From positions 320,361 through 377,535 of the forward strand of contig NZ_KQ948767.1 in the NCBI RefSeq assembly GCF_001514205.1: a stretch of 57,175 nt of DNA. Direction: 5' to 3'. Origin of the DNA: Streptomyces griseoruber. Its GTDB lineage: Bacteria > Actinomycetota > Actinomycetes > Streptomycetales > Streptomycetaceae. Both the position numbers and the translations under genes were made by a program. The notes beneath the pieces were generated by a model. That model saw only the letters and a list, made by a program, of their open reading frames with translations, had not been told where the DNA came from and did no database searches. The first letter of the stretch is position 1. Each line of letters opens with the position of its first letter. Shown piece by piece: positions 8,663 to 19,099 of this stretch.

Positions 8663-8752
8663 CGGTGCGGCGTTATAGGGACAGTAGGTTCGCCGAGATT
8701 TCAGATCCAACGATTGCTTGCGATGGGAGCCATCACCGGCAGAGAACTTTAC
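8663..8752 (-). promoter_or_regulatory. Promoter element shared with the MFS gene at 13000 (copy A)
   Basis: Read on the minus strand this ~80 bp region matches 12864-12947 nearly base for base. It holds GATGG-N3-CCATC (8722-8734), then GCAATCGTTGG (8707-8717) overlapping a TTGGAT -35-like box, and TACTGT as a -10-like box before CCGCACC. The end of the element is about 46 bases from the nitronate monooxygenase start. The conserved palindromes suggest a common regulator binds both promoters. Confidence 0.72.
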
Positions 8753-8764
8753 GGTGGCCAACGA

Positions 8765-9041
8765 GCGACAGGACGGTGAACAAGGGTCTGTGTGATGTCG
8801 TGATCGATCGGCTGCTTACAGGAGATCCCTGAGCCAGATCACCGAGGCGCCCGGTTCTGGCGGTGCCAGAGGGCGACAGGGTCGGCGGCCCCGTCGCACA
8901 CCGGGTCACGGAAAAGCGGGGCGCTGACTACGGGGCCACCGGGGTCCCCATTTTTGTGGAGGGGGATCGGGAGCGCAGGATCCCCTGACCAGGCGTACGG
9001 CCGGGTTCCCGGAGTGCGTCGCTCGGTCGGGCGACGACGCT
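8765..9041. other. Gene-free spacer
   Basis: No start, ribosome site and protein-like frame coincide here. A GGGG/CCCC stem followed by ATTTTT (about 8933-8957) looks like a weak terminator pointing to the plus strand. Nothing else is recognised. Confidence 0.4.
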
Positions 9042-9400
9042 TCAGCCGCCCGTCGACTCCCGGATCACCGGCGAGAAGTCACCGACGGTCTCCGCGGTAT
9101 CGGCCGGGGGATCGGTCTGGGGCATGACCCGGATACGCCAGAGACCCGCCACGGGGTGATCTTGGCGGCTGGGCGACTCGCTCCAGGGTGACGCCCGCGA
9201 GGGCAATGACGCGGTTCTCGTACTCGCGGCGGGCCTTGCGCCGGGCCGGGACGACCGGGCCGCCGTCGAGAGGCTGACAGTGGGCGAGGCACTGGCGGTG
9301 CACGGAGGGGGTGGCTTCCCCACGCAGGGTGCAGCCCTGGCCGCGCCGTACGGGCACGCCCTGGTCGAGCGCCGCCCGCCCGGCGGTCCCCCTCGCGGTC
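9042..9400. other. Unassigned region downstream of the recombinase remnant
   Basis: A minus-strand frame (9079-9357) with two cysteines and two histidines near its start (GCTLRGEATPSVHRQCLAHC) may be degraded coding DNA. It has no clear start or ribosome site and no family I recognise, and it overlaps the tail of the recombinase frame. I make no functional call. Confidence 0.3.
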
Positions 9401-9404
9401 GGCA

Positions 9405-9971
9405 GGGGCGTGCCGGGGGGTGAGGTCGGCGACGGCCGTGCGGATGGCGCCGCGGCTGACGCCGTGTTCGCGGGCCGGAGCGGCGATGGGGCGGTTCTCC
9501 AGGTACGCGGCGCACACGACGTCGGTCTTGTCGGCCGGGACGGCCGGGCGGCGGCCGCCCTTGCTGCCCTTGGCCTCGGCTGCGCGCAGTCCGTCGTACA
9601 TCAGCTCGCGCTGTACGTCGCGCTGGAGTTCGCCGGCGGCGGTGAGGGTCTGCACCATGAACTTCACGGTGGACAGCAGTTCGCCGGTGCGCGGGTGGCG
9701 GGCGGTGAGGTCCATCGCGGAGAACGCGCCGTCGTGGATGCGCAGCGCGAGGCGGAACATCTCGGAGATGTGCATGGTGTCGCCCGGCCGCGCGTACGTG
9801 AGCAGTTCGCGGAACTTCGGGCGCTGGAGGGGGTGAAGGCGGCTGGAGGTACCCGGGTCCTCCGCGAAGACGGTGGACTGCTGGGAAGACGGTGGACTGC
9901 TGGTCGGTCGAGACCCGCTTGTAGACCAGTGATTCGAGCCGCTGCGAGCCCCCCGGATTGCACGGGTTCAT
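9405..9971 (-). pseudogene. Serine recombinase (resolvase) with internal deletion
   Basis: The frame begins with LVYKRVSTDQQST, the N-terminal catalytic-serine region of resolvases. It is then broken by an 18-19 base tandem duplication (CAGTCCACCGTCTTC twice, about 9878-9910) and a deletion of roughly 15-20 residues. It continues as EDPGTSSRLHPLQRPKFREL, HISEMFRLALRIHDG, KFMVQTLTAAGELQRDVQ and ends in a HTH-like REHGVSRGAIRTAVADL. Most of the resolvase core is recognisable but the reading frame is not continuous. It is a mobile-element remnant. Confidence 0.75.
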
Positions 9972-9993
9972 TGGACGCGTCGGCCGCCTGTCG

Positions 9994-10251
9994 TCAAACG
10001 ACACGGTGGGGGCGCGAAAGTTCGTGGGCGGCGGTCAAGTCCCCAGCGCGGCAGACCCGGCGGGCGGCACGCTGGTCGACAGGGCGACACCGGCCGACGC
10101 CCTGGCGTCGCGGGTGCTCGGTGATCACCTGGAACCGGTCCCGCTCGGGAATGGCCAGCACGTCCACGAGGGCCTGGTGCGTTGCGTCGGCGATCGCCCT
10201 GATGTCCTCGGGACGGCGTCCACGGATGAGATCGATTCGTACGAATGGCAT
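9994..10251 (-). pseudogene. Tautomerase-family protein, C-terminally truncated
   Basis: The product starts MPFVRIDLIRGRRPEDIRAI and continues ADATHQALVDVLAIPERDRF QVITEH, the N-terminal half of 4-oxalocrotonate-tautomerase-like proteins with the catalytic Pro at position 2. After residue ~47 the homology stops and the remaining 38 codons look unrelated, so about 80 family residues are lost. AAGGAA precedes the ATG. It lies 47 bp behind the metallo-hydrolase gene, so both were one operon under the LysR regulator. Confidence 0.7.
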
Positions 10252-10298
10252 GCGTCGTTCCTTGCTCGTCTGTTGCCGGTGGGTGATGGTGACGGCAG

Positions 10299-11114
10299 TC
10301 AGCGGCTCAGCTGCACCCATGTTCCATGGGGCGCGACCCGCAGCACGGAGGACAGGCCGGCCTCGTGGAAGGCCAGCTCGATCTCCGGCAGTCCCTCGGT
10401 GAAGTGGGCCCAGGCGTCGTAGTGGGCCGGGACGACGGTGCCCGCGCCCAGGACAGCTGCTGCCGCGGCGGCGGCGCGGCTGTCCAGTGAGAGGGGACGG
10501 CCGTCGAACTTCGCCGGGACGCGTGCCGCTCCCACGTGCAGGACGGCCGCGCCGATGGCGGGCACCCGGCGGGAGATCTCCGCGACCGTGCGGATCGAGG
10601 CGTTGTCGCCGCTCACATACACAGTGGGAAGTCCCTGGCCGGACAGCACGAATCCGGTGACCTCGCAGTTGACGTTCCCGTCGGCGTCGCGCTCGCCGTC
10701 CTCGGGACCGTGGACCGCGGGGACCGCCAGCACGGTCAGGTCGCCGCCGCCGTCCGCGCGGGGCACGGAGTGGCTGCTCCACGGTGCGAGGCCGACGGCC
10801 GGCGAGCCCAGTCGTCCGGCGGCCAGGGGGCCGGTGAGGACCAGCGGGGCCGCCTTCGCGAACGCGCGGCCGCGCTCGTCGAGGTTGTCCGGATGCGTGT
10901 CGTGGCTGATCAGAACGAGGTCGACCGGTCCCACGCCGTCCTCGTCGACGACGGTGTCCGCCGTCTTGGTGAGGTACCCGTGCGGGCCGGCGTCGTCGAA
11001 GGTCGGATCGCTGACGATGCGCAGGCCGCCGAGGTCGATCACGACCGTGGGACCGCCCAGGACGGTGATCGCGGATTCCTGTCGGGGCAGAGCTGCGCTG
11101 CGGGTTTCGCTCAT
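10299..11114 (-). CDS. Metallo-beta-lactamase-fold hydrolase (UlaG/lactamase_B_2 type)
   Basis: A 271-residue MBL-fold protein. Landmarks are the N-terminal strand pair VLGGPTVVIDLGGLRIVSDP, the metal motif SHDTHPDNLDE near residue 90, AVPAVHGPED near 150, VYVSGDNAS near 180 and VVPAHYDAW near 235. The first metal motif has T in place of the usual second H (HxHxDH becomes HDTHPDN), so metal binding may be atypical. ATG at 11114 is preferred to an upstream in-frame start. Transcription goes on to the tautomerase remnant. A LysR box lies 57-71 bases upstream. Confidence 0.85.
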   Translation of the reverse strand: MSETRSAALPRQESAITVLGGPTVVIDLGGLRIVSDPTFDDAGPHGYLTKTADTVVDEDGVGPVDLVLISHDTHPDNLDERGRAFAKAAPLVLTGPLAAGRLGSPAVGLAPWSSHSVPRADGGGDLTVLAVPAVHGPEDGERDADGNVNCEVTGFVLSGQGLPTVYVSGDNASIRTVAEISRRVPAIGAAVLHVGAARVPAKFDGRPLSLDSRAAAAAAAVLGAGTVVPAHYDAWAHFTEGLPEIELAFHEAGLSSVLRVAPHGTWVQLSR

Positions 11115-11170
11115 GCCCTCGACGCTAGTGACTCTCCACTTCTGGCAGAAATGCCTGTGGTGACCCACCC

Positions 11171-11185
11171 ATGCAGGTCAGGCAT
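11171..11185. promoter_or_regulatory. LysR box upstream of the metallo-hydrolase gene
   Basis: ATGC-AGGTCAG-GCAT is an ATGC-N7-GCAT palindrome, containing the T-N11-A core typical of LysR operators. It is followed by AG exactly as in the second copy at 12094-12108. It lies between the LysR stop and the start of the hydrolase. Confidence 0.7.
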
Positions 11186-11212
11186 AGATTCTGCTCGCCG
11201 GGGCCGCTGAGA

Positions 11213-12067
11213 TCACTCCGGGACGGCGGCCGGCACGGCGGCGTCCAGGAACCGGCGGATCAGCGTTCGCTGGGCGTCGGGGAAGTGGACGAGGCTGACC
11301 GGGCTCGCCGGTGCGTTGGTGAGGGGAACGAAGCGCACGGCGGGGTGCTGGGTACGGCGCTGCGCGACCTCGGGGACGATGCCGATGCCGCGGTTGGCGG
11401 CCACCGTCTCCAGCCATTCGTCGTAGTTGGCCGTCTCGATGATCCGGTCCGGGCGCTCGTCCACCGGCCACGACCAGGGGCCGGTCGTCCCGCTGACCGT
11501 GTTGACGACCAGGGTCCAGTGCTGGACGTCTGTCCAGTCCAGATGGTCGAACCGGTTCAGGTCGGAGTGCTCGGAGCATACGGCGATGCGCGGCTCGTCG
11601 AACAGGTGCATCGTGCGCGCTCCGGGAGGTGCGTCGAAGGCGCCCCGGACCACCGCGATGTCGAGGACGCGCTGGCGCAGTGCCTGAAGGGGATCGTCGG
11701 TCCGGGTCAAGGAGACCGTCGCTCCCGTGGTCTCCTCGAAGCGGCTGACGGTCTGCTGTGTCCAGGGGTCGGGCAGCAGCCAGCTGAAACCGAGCCGCAG
11801 GGTGACGCGGTGGCTCACGACGGCGAGAGCCTGATCGAGGGTCGCGAGAACCCGCTCGACGTGTACGAGGAACTCCGCGCCGGTGTCGGTCAGTTCGACA
11901 TGCCGGGAGGACCGGTCGAGCAGGCGGACACTCAGCTTGCCCTCCAGTTGCGCGACCGTGCGACTCAGCGCCGGCTGCGTGATCAGCAACTCCTCCGCGG
12001 CCCGGGAGAAGGACCGATGACGCGCCACGGACGCGAAGGCCCGCAGGTGCCGCAGTTCGACGTCCAT
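11213..12067 (-). CDS. LysR-family transcriptional regulator
   Basis: A 284-residue regulator with the N-terminal winged HTH MDVELRHLRAFASVARHRSF and SRAAEELLITQPALSRTVAQ at residues 1-40, followed by a PBP2-type effector domain. It lies upstream of the metallo-hydrolase/tautomerase pair on the same strand. It is divergent from the remains of an MFS transporter gene at 12188. The same ATGC-N7-GCAT box is found upstream of both the regulator and the hydrolase, which argues that it controls itself, the transporter and the hydrolase. The effector is unknown. Confidence 0.9.
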   Translation of the reverse strand: MDVELRHLRAFASVARHRSFSRAAEELLITQPALSRTVAQLEGKLSVRLLDRSSRHVELTDTGAEFLVHVERVLATLDQALAVVSHRVTLRLGFSWLLPDPWTQQTVSRFEETTGATVSLTRTDDPLQALRQRVLDIAVVRGAFDAPPGARTMHLFDEPRIAVCSEHSDLNRFDHLDWTDVQHWTLVVNTVSGTTGPWSWPVDERPDRIIETANYDEWLETVAANRGIGIVPEVAQRRTQHPAVRFVPLTNAPASPVSLVHFPDAQRTLIRRFLDAAVPAAVPE

Positions 12068-12093
12068 ACTCCTCGCGCCCCTTCACCGCATCC

Positions 12094-12108
12094 ATGCCTG
12101 TCATGCAT
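12094..12108. promoter_or_regulatory. LysR box upstream of the lysR gene and the MFS remnant
   Basis: ATGC-CTGTCAT-GCAT is followed by AG. It has the same palindromic ends and spacing as the box at 11171-11185. It lies 27 bases from the LysR start and 80 bases from the divergent transporter start. Confidence 0.72.
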
Positions 12109-12187
12109 AGCGGCAGCCTAACCGGCATTTCACAGGCGTACGCGCGCTGCCTAGCGTGCAACCAGGCCACGGAACGCCACCAGGAAG

Positions 12188-12423
12188 GTGCACAGGATCG
12201 TGCAGTCATCAGCCCCGCCCCGTCCGCAAGCACGGTCTCCTTGGACGATCGTTGCCCAGGCGGCGGCAGCGCTCGCGGCGGGACAGGGGATCGGCAGATT
12301 CGTCTACACCCCGATCCTTCCGCTCATGCACACCCATCCACCTGTAGGCCGGAACCGGGGCACCGCCAGGCGAAGGCCGAATCCCTCACCGACACCTTCG
12401 CGCACCTCGCCGACCGGCTATGA
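12188..12423 (+). pseudogene. YbfB/YjiJ-type MFS transporter, N-terminal scrap fused to a foreign tail
   Basis: The frame from 12188 contains IVAQAAAALAAGQGIGRFVY followed by TPILPLMHTH, the first transmembrane helix and signature of YbfB/YjiJ transporters, then ends its homology near 12340. In another frame the next bases encode AESLTDTFAHLADRL and a stop at 12423, which looks like the C-terminus of an unrelated protein. A deletion has therefore joined two genes. YbfB-like transporters are commonly divergent from LysR genes, as here. Confidence 0.65.
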
Positions 12424-12559
12424 GTCCTGCGACAGGCGCACTGACCACCGTGCCTGGCGTCAGCCGCGCGGTCGCCCGCGGACGCTCGCCACCGAGCGGC
12501 GGCGGGACCTGTCGAGAACAAGATGATCCAGAGAACAGTCACCACCACGGAGGTATGAC

Positions 12560-12793
12560 ATGGCCACTGAACTGGTCCCCGGCAACACCCTGATCACCGC
12601 TTCTCCGTAGGAGGGCCGCGAGCTTGCCCTTAAGATGGCCCGGCTGGTCATCAAGGCCACGCAGCCCGACGGCGCGGTGCGTGAGCGGTTGCGCCCCGAG
12701 TACGCGCAGGACGCGGACTCGCTGATCTCCATCGCCCATGTGGTCGCGGTCGAGTTCGCGACGATCGCGGCAGCGAACGACTACTGGCGCTGA
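12560..12793 (+). pseudogene. Small conserved-looking gene with an in-frame amber stop
   Basis: From an ATG at 12560 with GGAGG upstream the frame reads MATELVPGNTLITASP, a TAG at 12608-12610, then EGRELALKMARLVIKATQPD through ADSLISIAHVVAVEFATIAA to ANDYWR and TGA. The reading is protein-like on both sides of the TAG, so this was a 77-residue gene with a nonsense mutation at codon 17. I do not recognise the family. A restart at a later GTG or ATG is conceivable. Confidence 0.6.
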
Positions 12794-12863
12794 CCGAGCA
12801 CCGCAGGTCCGCGCCGCGTGCATGCTGAGGATGTGGGCCACCAGGGCAGGTCGACGAACCTCG

Positions 12864-12947
12864 AAGTTCTCTGTCGGCGATGGACACCATCGCAACCAAT
12901 CGTTGGCCATGATGTCGGCGAGCCTACAGTCTCCGCAACGCCGCACC
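12864..12947 (+). promoter_or_regulatory. Promoter element shared with nitronate monooxygenase (copy B)
   Basis: It matches 8663-8752 on the opposite strand. It contains the perfect palindrome GCGATGG-ACA-CCATCGC (12877-12893), then CCAATCGTTGG (12896-12906) overlapping a TTGGCC -35-like box. A TACAGT -10-like box follows 16 bases later. It ends 53 bases before the MFS start. Confidence 0.72.
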
Positions 12948-12999
12948 ATTGACCGACAGCCGCTGGGACCGAGGAACCCCTTACGAAGATTGGCACGAC

Positions 13000-13722
13000 A
13001 TGACTGCGTCCCCCATCTCGCCCGGGCCGCTGGCCGAGTCCGTCATCACGCCGTCCGACACTGAGCACCCCCCGGTGGGGAAGTCGTTCATCTTCGCGTT
13101 CGCGTTCGCCTACGCGGGATTCTGGATCGCCTGCCTGACACCGGGCACAGTCTCCCTCGCACTCAAGGTCCAGGCCCTGGTCGGCTCCGAGGACGCCGCG
13201 AGCACCTTGAGTGCCGTCGTCGGTGTGGGTGTCCTGCTGCCCCTGCTGCTGATGCCGGTCGTGGGGCGGTTGAGCGACCGGACGACGGCACGCATGGGCA
13301 TGCGCCGTCCCTACCTTCTCGCCGGCGCGGCCGGAGTGGTCGCGCTGGGAGCGGTGATGGGACTCGCTCCGAACGTGCCCGTGCTGCTCGCCGCGTTCGC
13401 GCTGTACAGCGTCGCGGCGAACCTGATCGGTACCCCGCTGCTCGCGGTCATCGCCGACCGGGTGCCGGTGCGTCAGCGGGGCCTCGTGTCGGGTCTGGTC
13501 GGTCTCACTCTCCCGCTGGCGGTGATCGGCGGTACGTTCATCGTCCAGGCCGTCGCCGCCGACACGCTGCTGATGTTCCTGCTGCCGCCGCTGATCGCGG
13601 CCGTGAGTGTCCTGGTCTTCATCGCCCTGGTCAGGGTCATGGACTCGGCGCGGGCATGGCAGGAGGCGTCGACCGCGGCGCTGCGGACGGCCAACTCGCG
13701 GTTGCGCGACGTGAGCCGGTGA
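13000..13722 (+). pseudogene. MFS transporter, C-terminally truncated
   Basis: The 240-residue product has six hydrophobic helices and the MFS loop signature GRLSDRTTARMGMRRPYLLA, i.e. only the first half of a normal 12-helix carrier. The tail after FIALVRVMDSARAW is polar and unlike a transporter. I read it as a truncated gene, though the frame itself has no internal damage. The start ATG at 13000 follows the shared promoter element. It lies 175 bp ahead of the semialdehyde dehydrogenase and was probably its co-transcribed uptake carrier. Confidence 0.7.
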
Positions 13723-13897
13723 CCGTACGACGGCCGGGCGGTGCCTCGTCGCTGATCTCCCGGCCGTCGCGATGCCCACGACCCACAGCACGAGCCGGCC
13801 GGTATCCGACGGCCCACGACCTGGAAGCGTCCACGCCCCGCGCTTCCGGGAGTCGACGATCCACGGCTGATTCCCCGATCCCTCCGAGGAGCCGCAC

Positions 13898-15405
<1,508 letters not shown>

Positions 15406-15438
15406 AGTCCTGCCCCCGGTTCACCATGGAGGTTGCTC

Positions 15439-16755
15439 ATGAACCAGTCGCCCTTGGCCCGACCCCTGCCCGCACCGACCGACCGAGGACAAGGGAGCGC
15501 CGTCAGAGGGACCGCCCCCACGGACGGCACCCCCGCAGCCGGGGAGTTCGCGAACCCGCTGGAGGATCTGTCCCTCGAGCAGCTCCTTCGGCGCGGGAGC
15601 ATGAAGTGGCGCACACATCCGGCGGATGTCCTGCCCTTGTGGGTGGCGGAGATGGATGTCCGGCTCGCACCGGCGATCGCCGACGCGCTGCACCAGGCCA
15701 TCGAGACCGGTGACACCGGGTACCCCTTCGGAACCGAGTTCGCCGAGTCACTGGTCGCCTTCGCCTCCCGGCGCTGGAACTGGGACGGGGCATCGGTCGA
15801 CCGTGCCGCCGTCATCCCGGACGTGATGATGGGCGCGGTCCAGGTGCTGCGGCTGATCACCGACCCTGGGGACCCGGTCGTCGTCAACTCTCCCGTCTAC
15901 GCCCCCTTCTACGCCTTCATCACCCATGGCGACCGCCGGATCATCGAAGCGCCGCTCGGGCAGGACGGCAGGATCAGCCCGGAGACACTCGAAGAGACGT
16001 TCCGACGAACCCGGGAACGGAACAGAAGGGGCAAGATCGCCTACCTCCTCAGCAATCCGCACAACCCCACCGGAGCCGTCCACACCCTGGAAGAGCTCAC
16101 CGCCGTGGCCGGGCTGGCTCGCCGGTACGGGGTCCGTGTCGTCGCCGACGAGATCCACGCCCCGCTCGTGCTCCCTGGCGCCAGGTTCACGCCCTACCTG
16201 AGCGTGCCCGGCGCCGAGGATGCCTTCTCGCTCATGTCGGCGACCAAGGGCTGGAACCTCGCCGGAATCAAGGCGGCGCTCGCCCTCGCAGGTCCGGAGG
16301 CAGTCGCCGATCTGCGCCGGATACCCTCGGAGGTCCACCTCGGCGCCAGCTATCTGGGCGTCATCGCGCACACGGCGGCCTTCCGCCACGGCGACGCATG
16401 GCTCGACGCGTTGCTCGCAGGGCTTGACGCGAACCGGACCCTGCTGGCTGAACTCGTCGCCGAGCACCTGCCGTTGGTCGGATTCACCAGGCCGGAAGGG
16501 ACTCACCTGGCCTGGCTCGACTGCCGGTCACTCGGCGTGGCCCAGGAAGAGCGCGGCACAGGTCTCGTGGCCGTCACCGACCTGGCCGGACCGGCCAAGC
16601 TGTTCTTCGAGCAGGGCAGGGTGGCCCTGTCCTCCGGCCACATCTTCGGCACTGGAGGAGCCGGGCATGTCCGCCTGAACTTCGCCACCCCTCAGTCCAT
16701 CCTGACGGAGGCGCTCACCCGGATGGGACGCGCCGCCGCGCTTCACGCGGCCTAG
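15439..16755 (+). CDS. PatB/MalY-type PLP-dependent C-S lyase
   Basis: A 438-residue fold-type I PLP enzyme of the MalY/PatB group, which cleaves C-S bonds of cystathionine or cysteine conjugates to pyruvate, ammonia and a thiol. Seen in the sequence: LPLWVAEMD near residue 66, SNPHNPTG at 205-212, VVADEIHAPLV near 234, and the PLP lysine K270 in SATKGWNLAG. The start at 15439 follows GGAGG by six bases. The N-terminal ~38 residues before the aminotransferase core are an unusual Pro-rich extension. Sulfite oxidase-like and nitrilase genes follow on the same strand. Confidence 0.88.
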   Translation: MNQSPLARPLPAPTDRGQGSAVRGTAPTDGTPAAGEFANPLEDLSLEQLLRRGSMKWRTHPADVLPLWVAEMDVRLAPAIADALHQAIETGDTGYPFGTEFAESLVAFASRRWNWDGASVDRAAVIPDVMMGAVQVLRLITDPGDPVVVNSPVYAPFYAFITHGDRRIIEAPLGQDGRISPETLEETFRRTRERNRRGKIAYLLSNPHNPTGAVHTLEELTAVAGLARRYGVRVVADEIHAPLVLPGARFTPYLSVPGAEDAFSLMSATKGWNLAGIKAALALAGPEAVADLRRIPSEVHLGASYLGVIAHTAAFRHGDAWLDALLAGLDANRTLLAELVAEHLPLVGFTRPEGTHLAWLDCRSLGVAQEERGTGLVAVTDLAGPAKLFFEQGRVALSSGHIFGTGGAGHVRLNFATPQSILTEALTRMGRAAALHAA

Positions 16756-16873
16756 CGGCTCAGCCTTGAGTCGACGCGCCGACAAACCCCGTCTCGCGGT
16801 CGTCCCACCAGGCAAAGTCGAAAGTAACGATCAAGAAGGCCTGGACGCCGACCCAGGAACGAGAGCCTCTGCC

Positions 16874-17902
16874 ATGCCCACTCCCTCCCGCCCCGACGCC
16901 CCGGACAACACTCACCGCGCCTCGATGCTCGTAGAAGGCTTCGGCCTGGACCAGAGACTACGGCCGCCGGACATGACCTCCTTCCTCACTCCCGAGGCAG
17001 ACCTGTTCTCCGTCTGGCATCTGGGCATCCCCGATGTCACCACCGACAGATGGTCATTGACGGTCGGCGGAGCGGTCGCACAGCAACTCACCCTGTCTCT
17101 CGACGACCTGCGAGCCCTTCCCCAGACAGAGATCACCTCCGTGCACGAATGCGCCGGCAGCCCTCTCGCGCCGTCGATCCCCCAGCGACGGGTGGGAAAC
17201 GTCCGCTGGGGAGGAGTCCGCCTCAGCGAACTCCTCCGCCTCGCCGGGCCGGACGACGGGTCGGCCTACGTCATCTCCGCCGGCCTCGATCACGGTGTGT
17301 ACGACTCCACGTACCACGATCACTACGAGAAGGACCTCCCCCTGGACAAAGCCCTGGACGGAACCACCCTCGTCGCCCTCACCGTGAACGGAGCCCCACT
17401 GCCCGCACGCCGCGGAGGACCGGTCCGCCTCGTCGTACCCGGCTACTACGGCACCAACTCGACCAAGTGGCTGACCGCGCTCACGGTGTCGGACCGTCGC
17501 AGCACCGGCGCCTTCACCACCAAGTACTACATGGACCCACCGGCAGACGCCTCAGCACAAGCCACCCCGGTATGGGAACTGGCACCCAACTCCTTCCTCG
17601 TCGCACCCGTCGACGCAGGCGTCCACGCCGGAAAGCCCGTCGAGATCTGGGGCTGGGCCTGGGCACACGAGCCCGTGACGCGAGTCGACATCAGCGTCGA
17701 CGGCGGGCAGACGTGGACACCGGCCCGGGTCACATCCCGCACGGGACACGCCTGGCAGAGGTTCACCCTTGCCTGGACGCCCTCCTCGGTCGGCGAACAC
17801 ATCCTCGCCTGCCGCGCGAGGACGCTCTCGGGTGCGACACAGCCCTCAACCCCACGCCGCAACCGCATCCACCAGCGCGTTGTCTTCGTCACCCAGGAGT
17901 AG
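16874..17902 (+). CDS. Sulfite oxidase-family molybdopterin protein
   Basis: A 342-residue protein with the molybdopterin-binding fold of sulfite oxidases. Cys93 in SVHECAGSP is the expected molybdenum ligand, and GGVRLSELLRLAG, PARRGGPVRLVVPGYYG and STKWLTALTV are family landmarks. The C-terminal ~110 residues form the dimerisation domain (VEIWGWAWAHEPV, VDISVDGGQTW). No Tat signal is visible, so it is probably cytoplasmic. The start is uncertain: ATG at 16874 is used, but a TTG at 16766 extends the frame. It ends two bases before the nitrilase start, indicating coupled translation. It could oxidise sulfite released downstream of the C-S lyase. Confidence 0.83.
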   Translation: MPTPSRPDAPDNTHRASMLVEGFGLDQRLRPPDMTSFLTPEADLFSVWHLGIPDVTTDRWSLTVGGAVAQQLTLSLDDLRALPQTEITSVHECAGSPLAPSIPQRRVGNVRWGGVRLSELLRLAGPDDGSAYVISAGLDHGVYDSTYHDHYEKDLPLDKALDGTTLVALTVNGAPLPARRGGPVRLVVPGYYGTNSTKWLTALTVSDRRSTGAFTTKYYMDPPADASAQATPVWELAPNSFLVAPVDAGVHAGKPVEIWGWAWAHEPVTRVDISVDGGQTWTPARVTSRTGHAWQRFTLAWTPSSVGEHILACRARTLSGATQPSTPRRNRIHQRVVFVTQE

Positions 17903-17904
17903 CC

Positions 17905-18987
17905 ATGGGCAGTACCGTCACCGTCGCCGCGGCACACCTCGAACCCGTCCTGCTGAACAAGCGGGACACCGTCCGCAAGACGATCGACGCGATCGGCGAA
18001 GCCGCCCGCAACGGTGCCCGGCTCATCGCCTTCCCCGAGTCGTTCATCCCCGGTTTCCCGATCTGGACGGCGCTCCGTGCGCCGATCCACAACCACCAAC
18101 TGTTCACGACCTTCGTCGAGAACTCGATCTATATCGACGGCCCAGAGATCGAAGAGATCCGTCAGGCGGCCCGCCGCCAGGACGTCCTCGTGTCGGTGGG
18201 GTTCAGCGAGCGAAATCCCGCGAGCCTGGGCAGCATCTGGAACTCCAACGTGCTCGTCGGGCCGGACGGGACCATCCTCAACCACCACCGCAAGATCGTC
18301 CCGACGTTCTACGAGAAGCTCGTGTGGACGCCGGGCGACGGGCACGGACTCCGGGTCGTCCCCACGCCCTTGGGGCGCCTCGGTGCGCTGATCTGCGGCG
18401 AGAACACCAACCCACTCGCGCGCTACACGCTGATGGCCGAAGCCGAGCAGGTGCACATCTCGACCTACCCGCCGCTGTGGCCAACCCGCGATCCCGGCTC
18501 GGCAGGCAAGAACTACGACCTGGAGAACGCCATCCGCATCCGCGCCGGCGCCCACTCCTTCGAGGCCAAGGTCTTCAATGTCGTCGTCTCCTCCGTCTTC
18601 GGCGAGCAGTCGGCGAGGACGCTCAGCAGCCTGGGCGAGGAGGCAGCACGGGTCGCCGAGGAGAGTGCGAGGGGAGTGTCGCTGGTCCTTGATCCCTTCG
18701 GGGACGTGATCAGTGACGTCATGCGCGAAGAGGGCCTGCTGTACTGTGCCTTCGACCCGGACGACATCCTCGAACCCAAACAGTTCCATGACCTCTCCGG
18801 CTCGTACAACCGGTTCGACATCTTCGACCTGCGGGTCAACCGGCGGCGTGTCGAACCCATCTCGTTCTCTCCCAGCGCATCGACCGGGGCCCTCGGCAGC
18901 GCGGCTTCAACTGCCGGTACTCACACTGGTTCCGCCACCATCCCGACCCGGGACCAAACACGAATCACCGGACCAAACGCTCAGTGA
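17905..18987 (+). CDS. Nitrilase (carbon-nitrogen hydrolase)
   Basis: A 360-residue nitrilase-superfamily enzyme with the complete catalytic triad: Glu45 in FPESFIPGFP, Lys130 in HHRKIVPT and Cys164 in ICGENTNPLAR. The PESFIPGFP and CGENTNPLAR segments are those of true nitrilases, which convert nitriles to carboxylic acid and ammonia, more than of amidases. The start ATG is two bases after the preceding stop, with AGGAG overlapping that stop. The C-terminal ~40 residues after VEPISF are low-complexity and extend beyond the core. Candidate substrates from context are cyano-amino acids or other sulfur/nitrile plant metabolites, but this is speculation. Confidence 0.9.
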   Translation: MGSTVTVAAAHLEPVLLNKRDTVRKTIDAIGEAARNGARLIAFPESFIPGFPIWTALRAPIHNHQLFTTFVENSIYIDGPEIEEIRQAARRQDVLVSVGFSERNPASLGSIWNSNVLVGPDGTILNHHRKIVPTFYEKLVWTPGDGHGLRVVPTPLGRLGALICGENTNPLARYTLMAEAEQVHISTYPPLWPTRDPGSAGKNYDLENAIRIRAGAHSFEAKVFNVVVSSVFGEQSARTLSSLGEEAARVAEESARGVSLVLDPFGDVISDVMREEGLLYCAFDPDDILEPKQFHDLSGSYNRFDIFDLRVNRRRVEPISFSPSASTGALGSAASTAGTHTGSATIPTRDQTRITGPNAQ

Positions 18988-19099
18988 GACGACTTCGACG
19001 ACCAAGCGTGGCAGGACGTGGCAGCGGCACTGATGGAGCCCTGGGGAGACAGGCAGTACGAGGCACACGTCCACTTCATCGACGATCCGGCCTGGGCAG

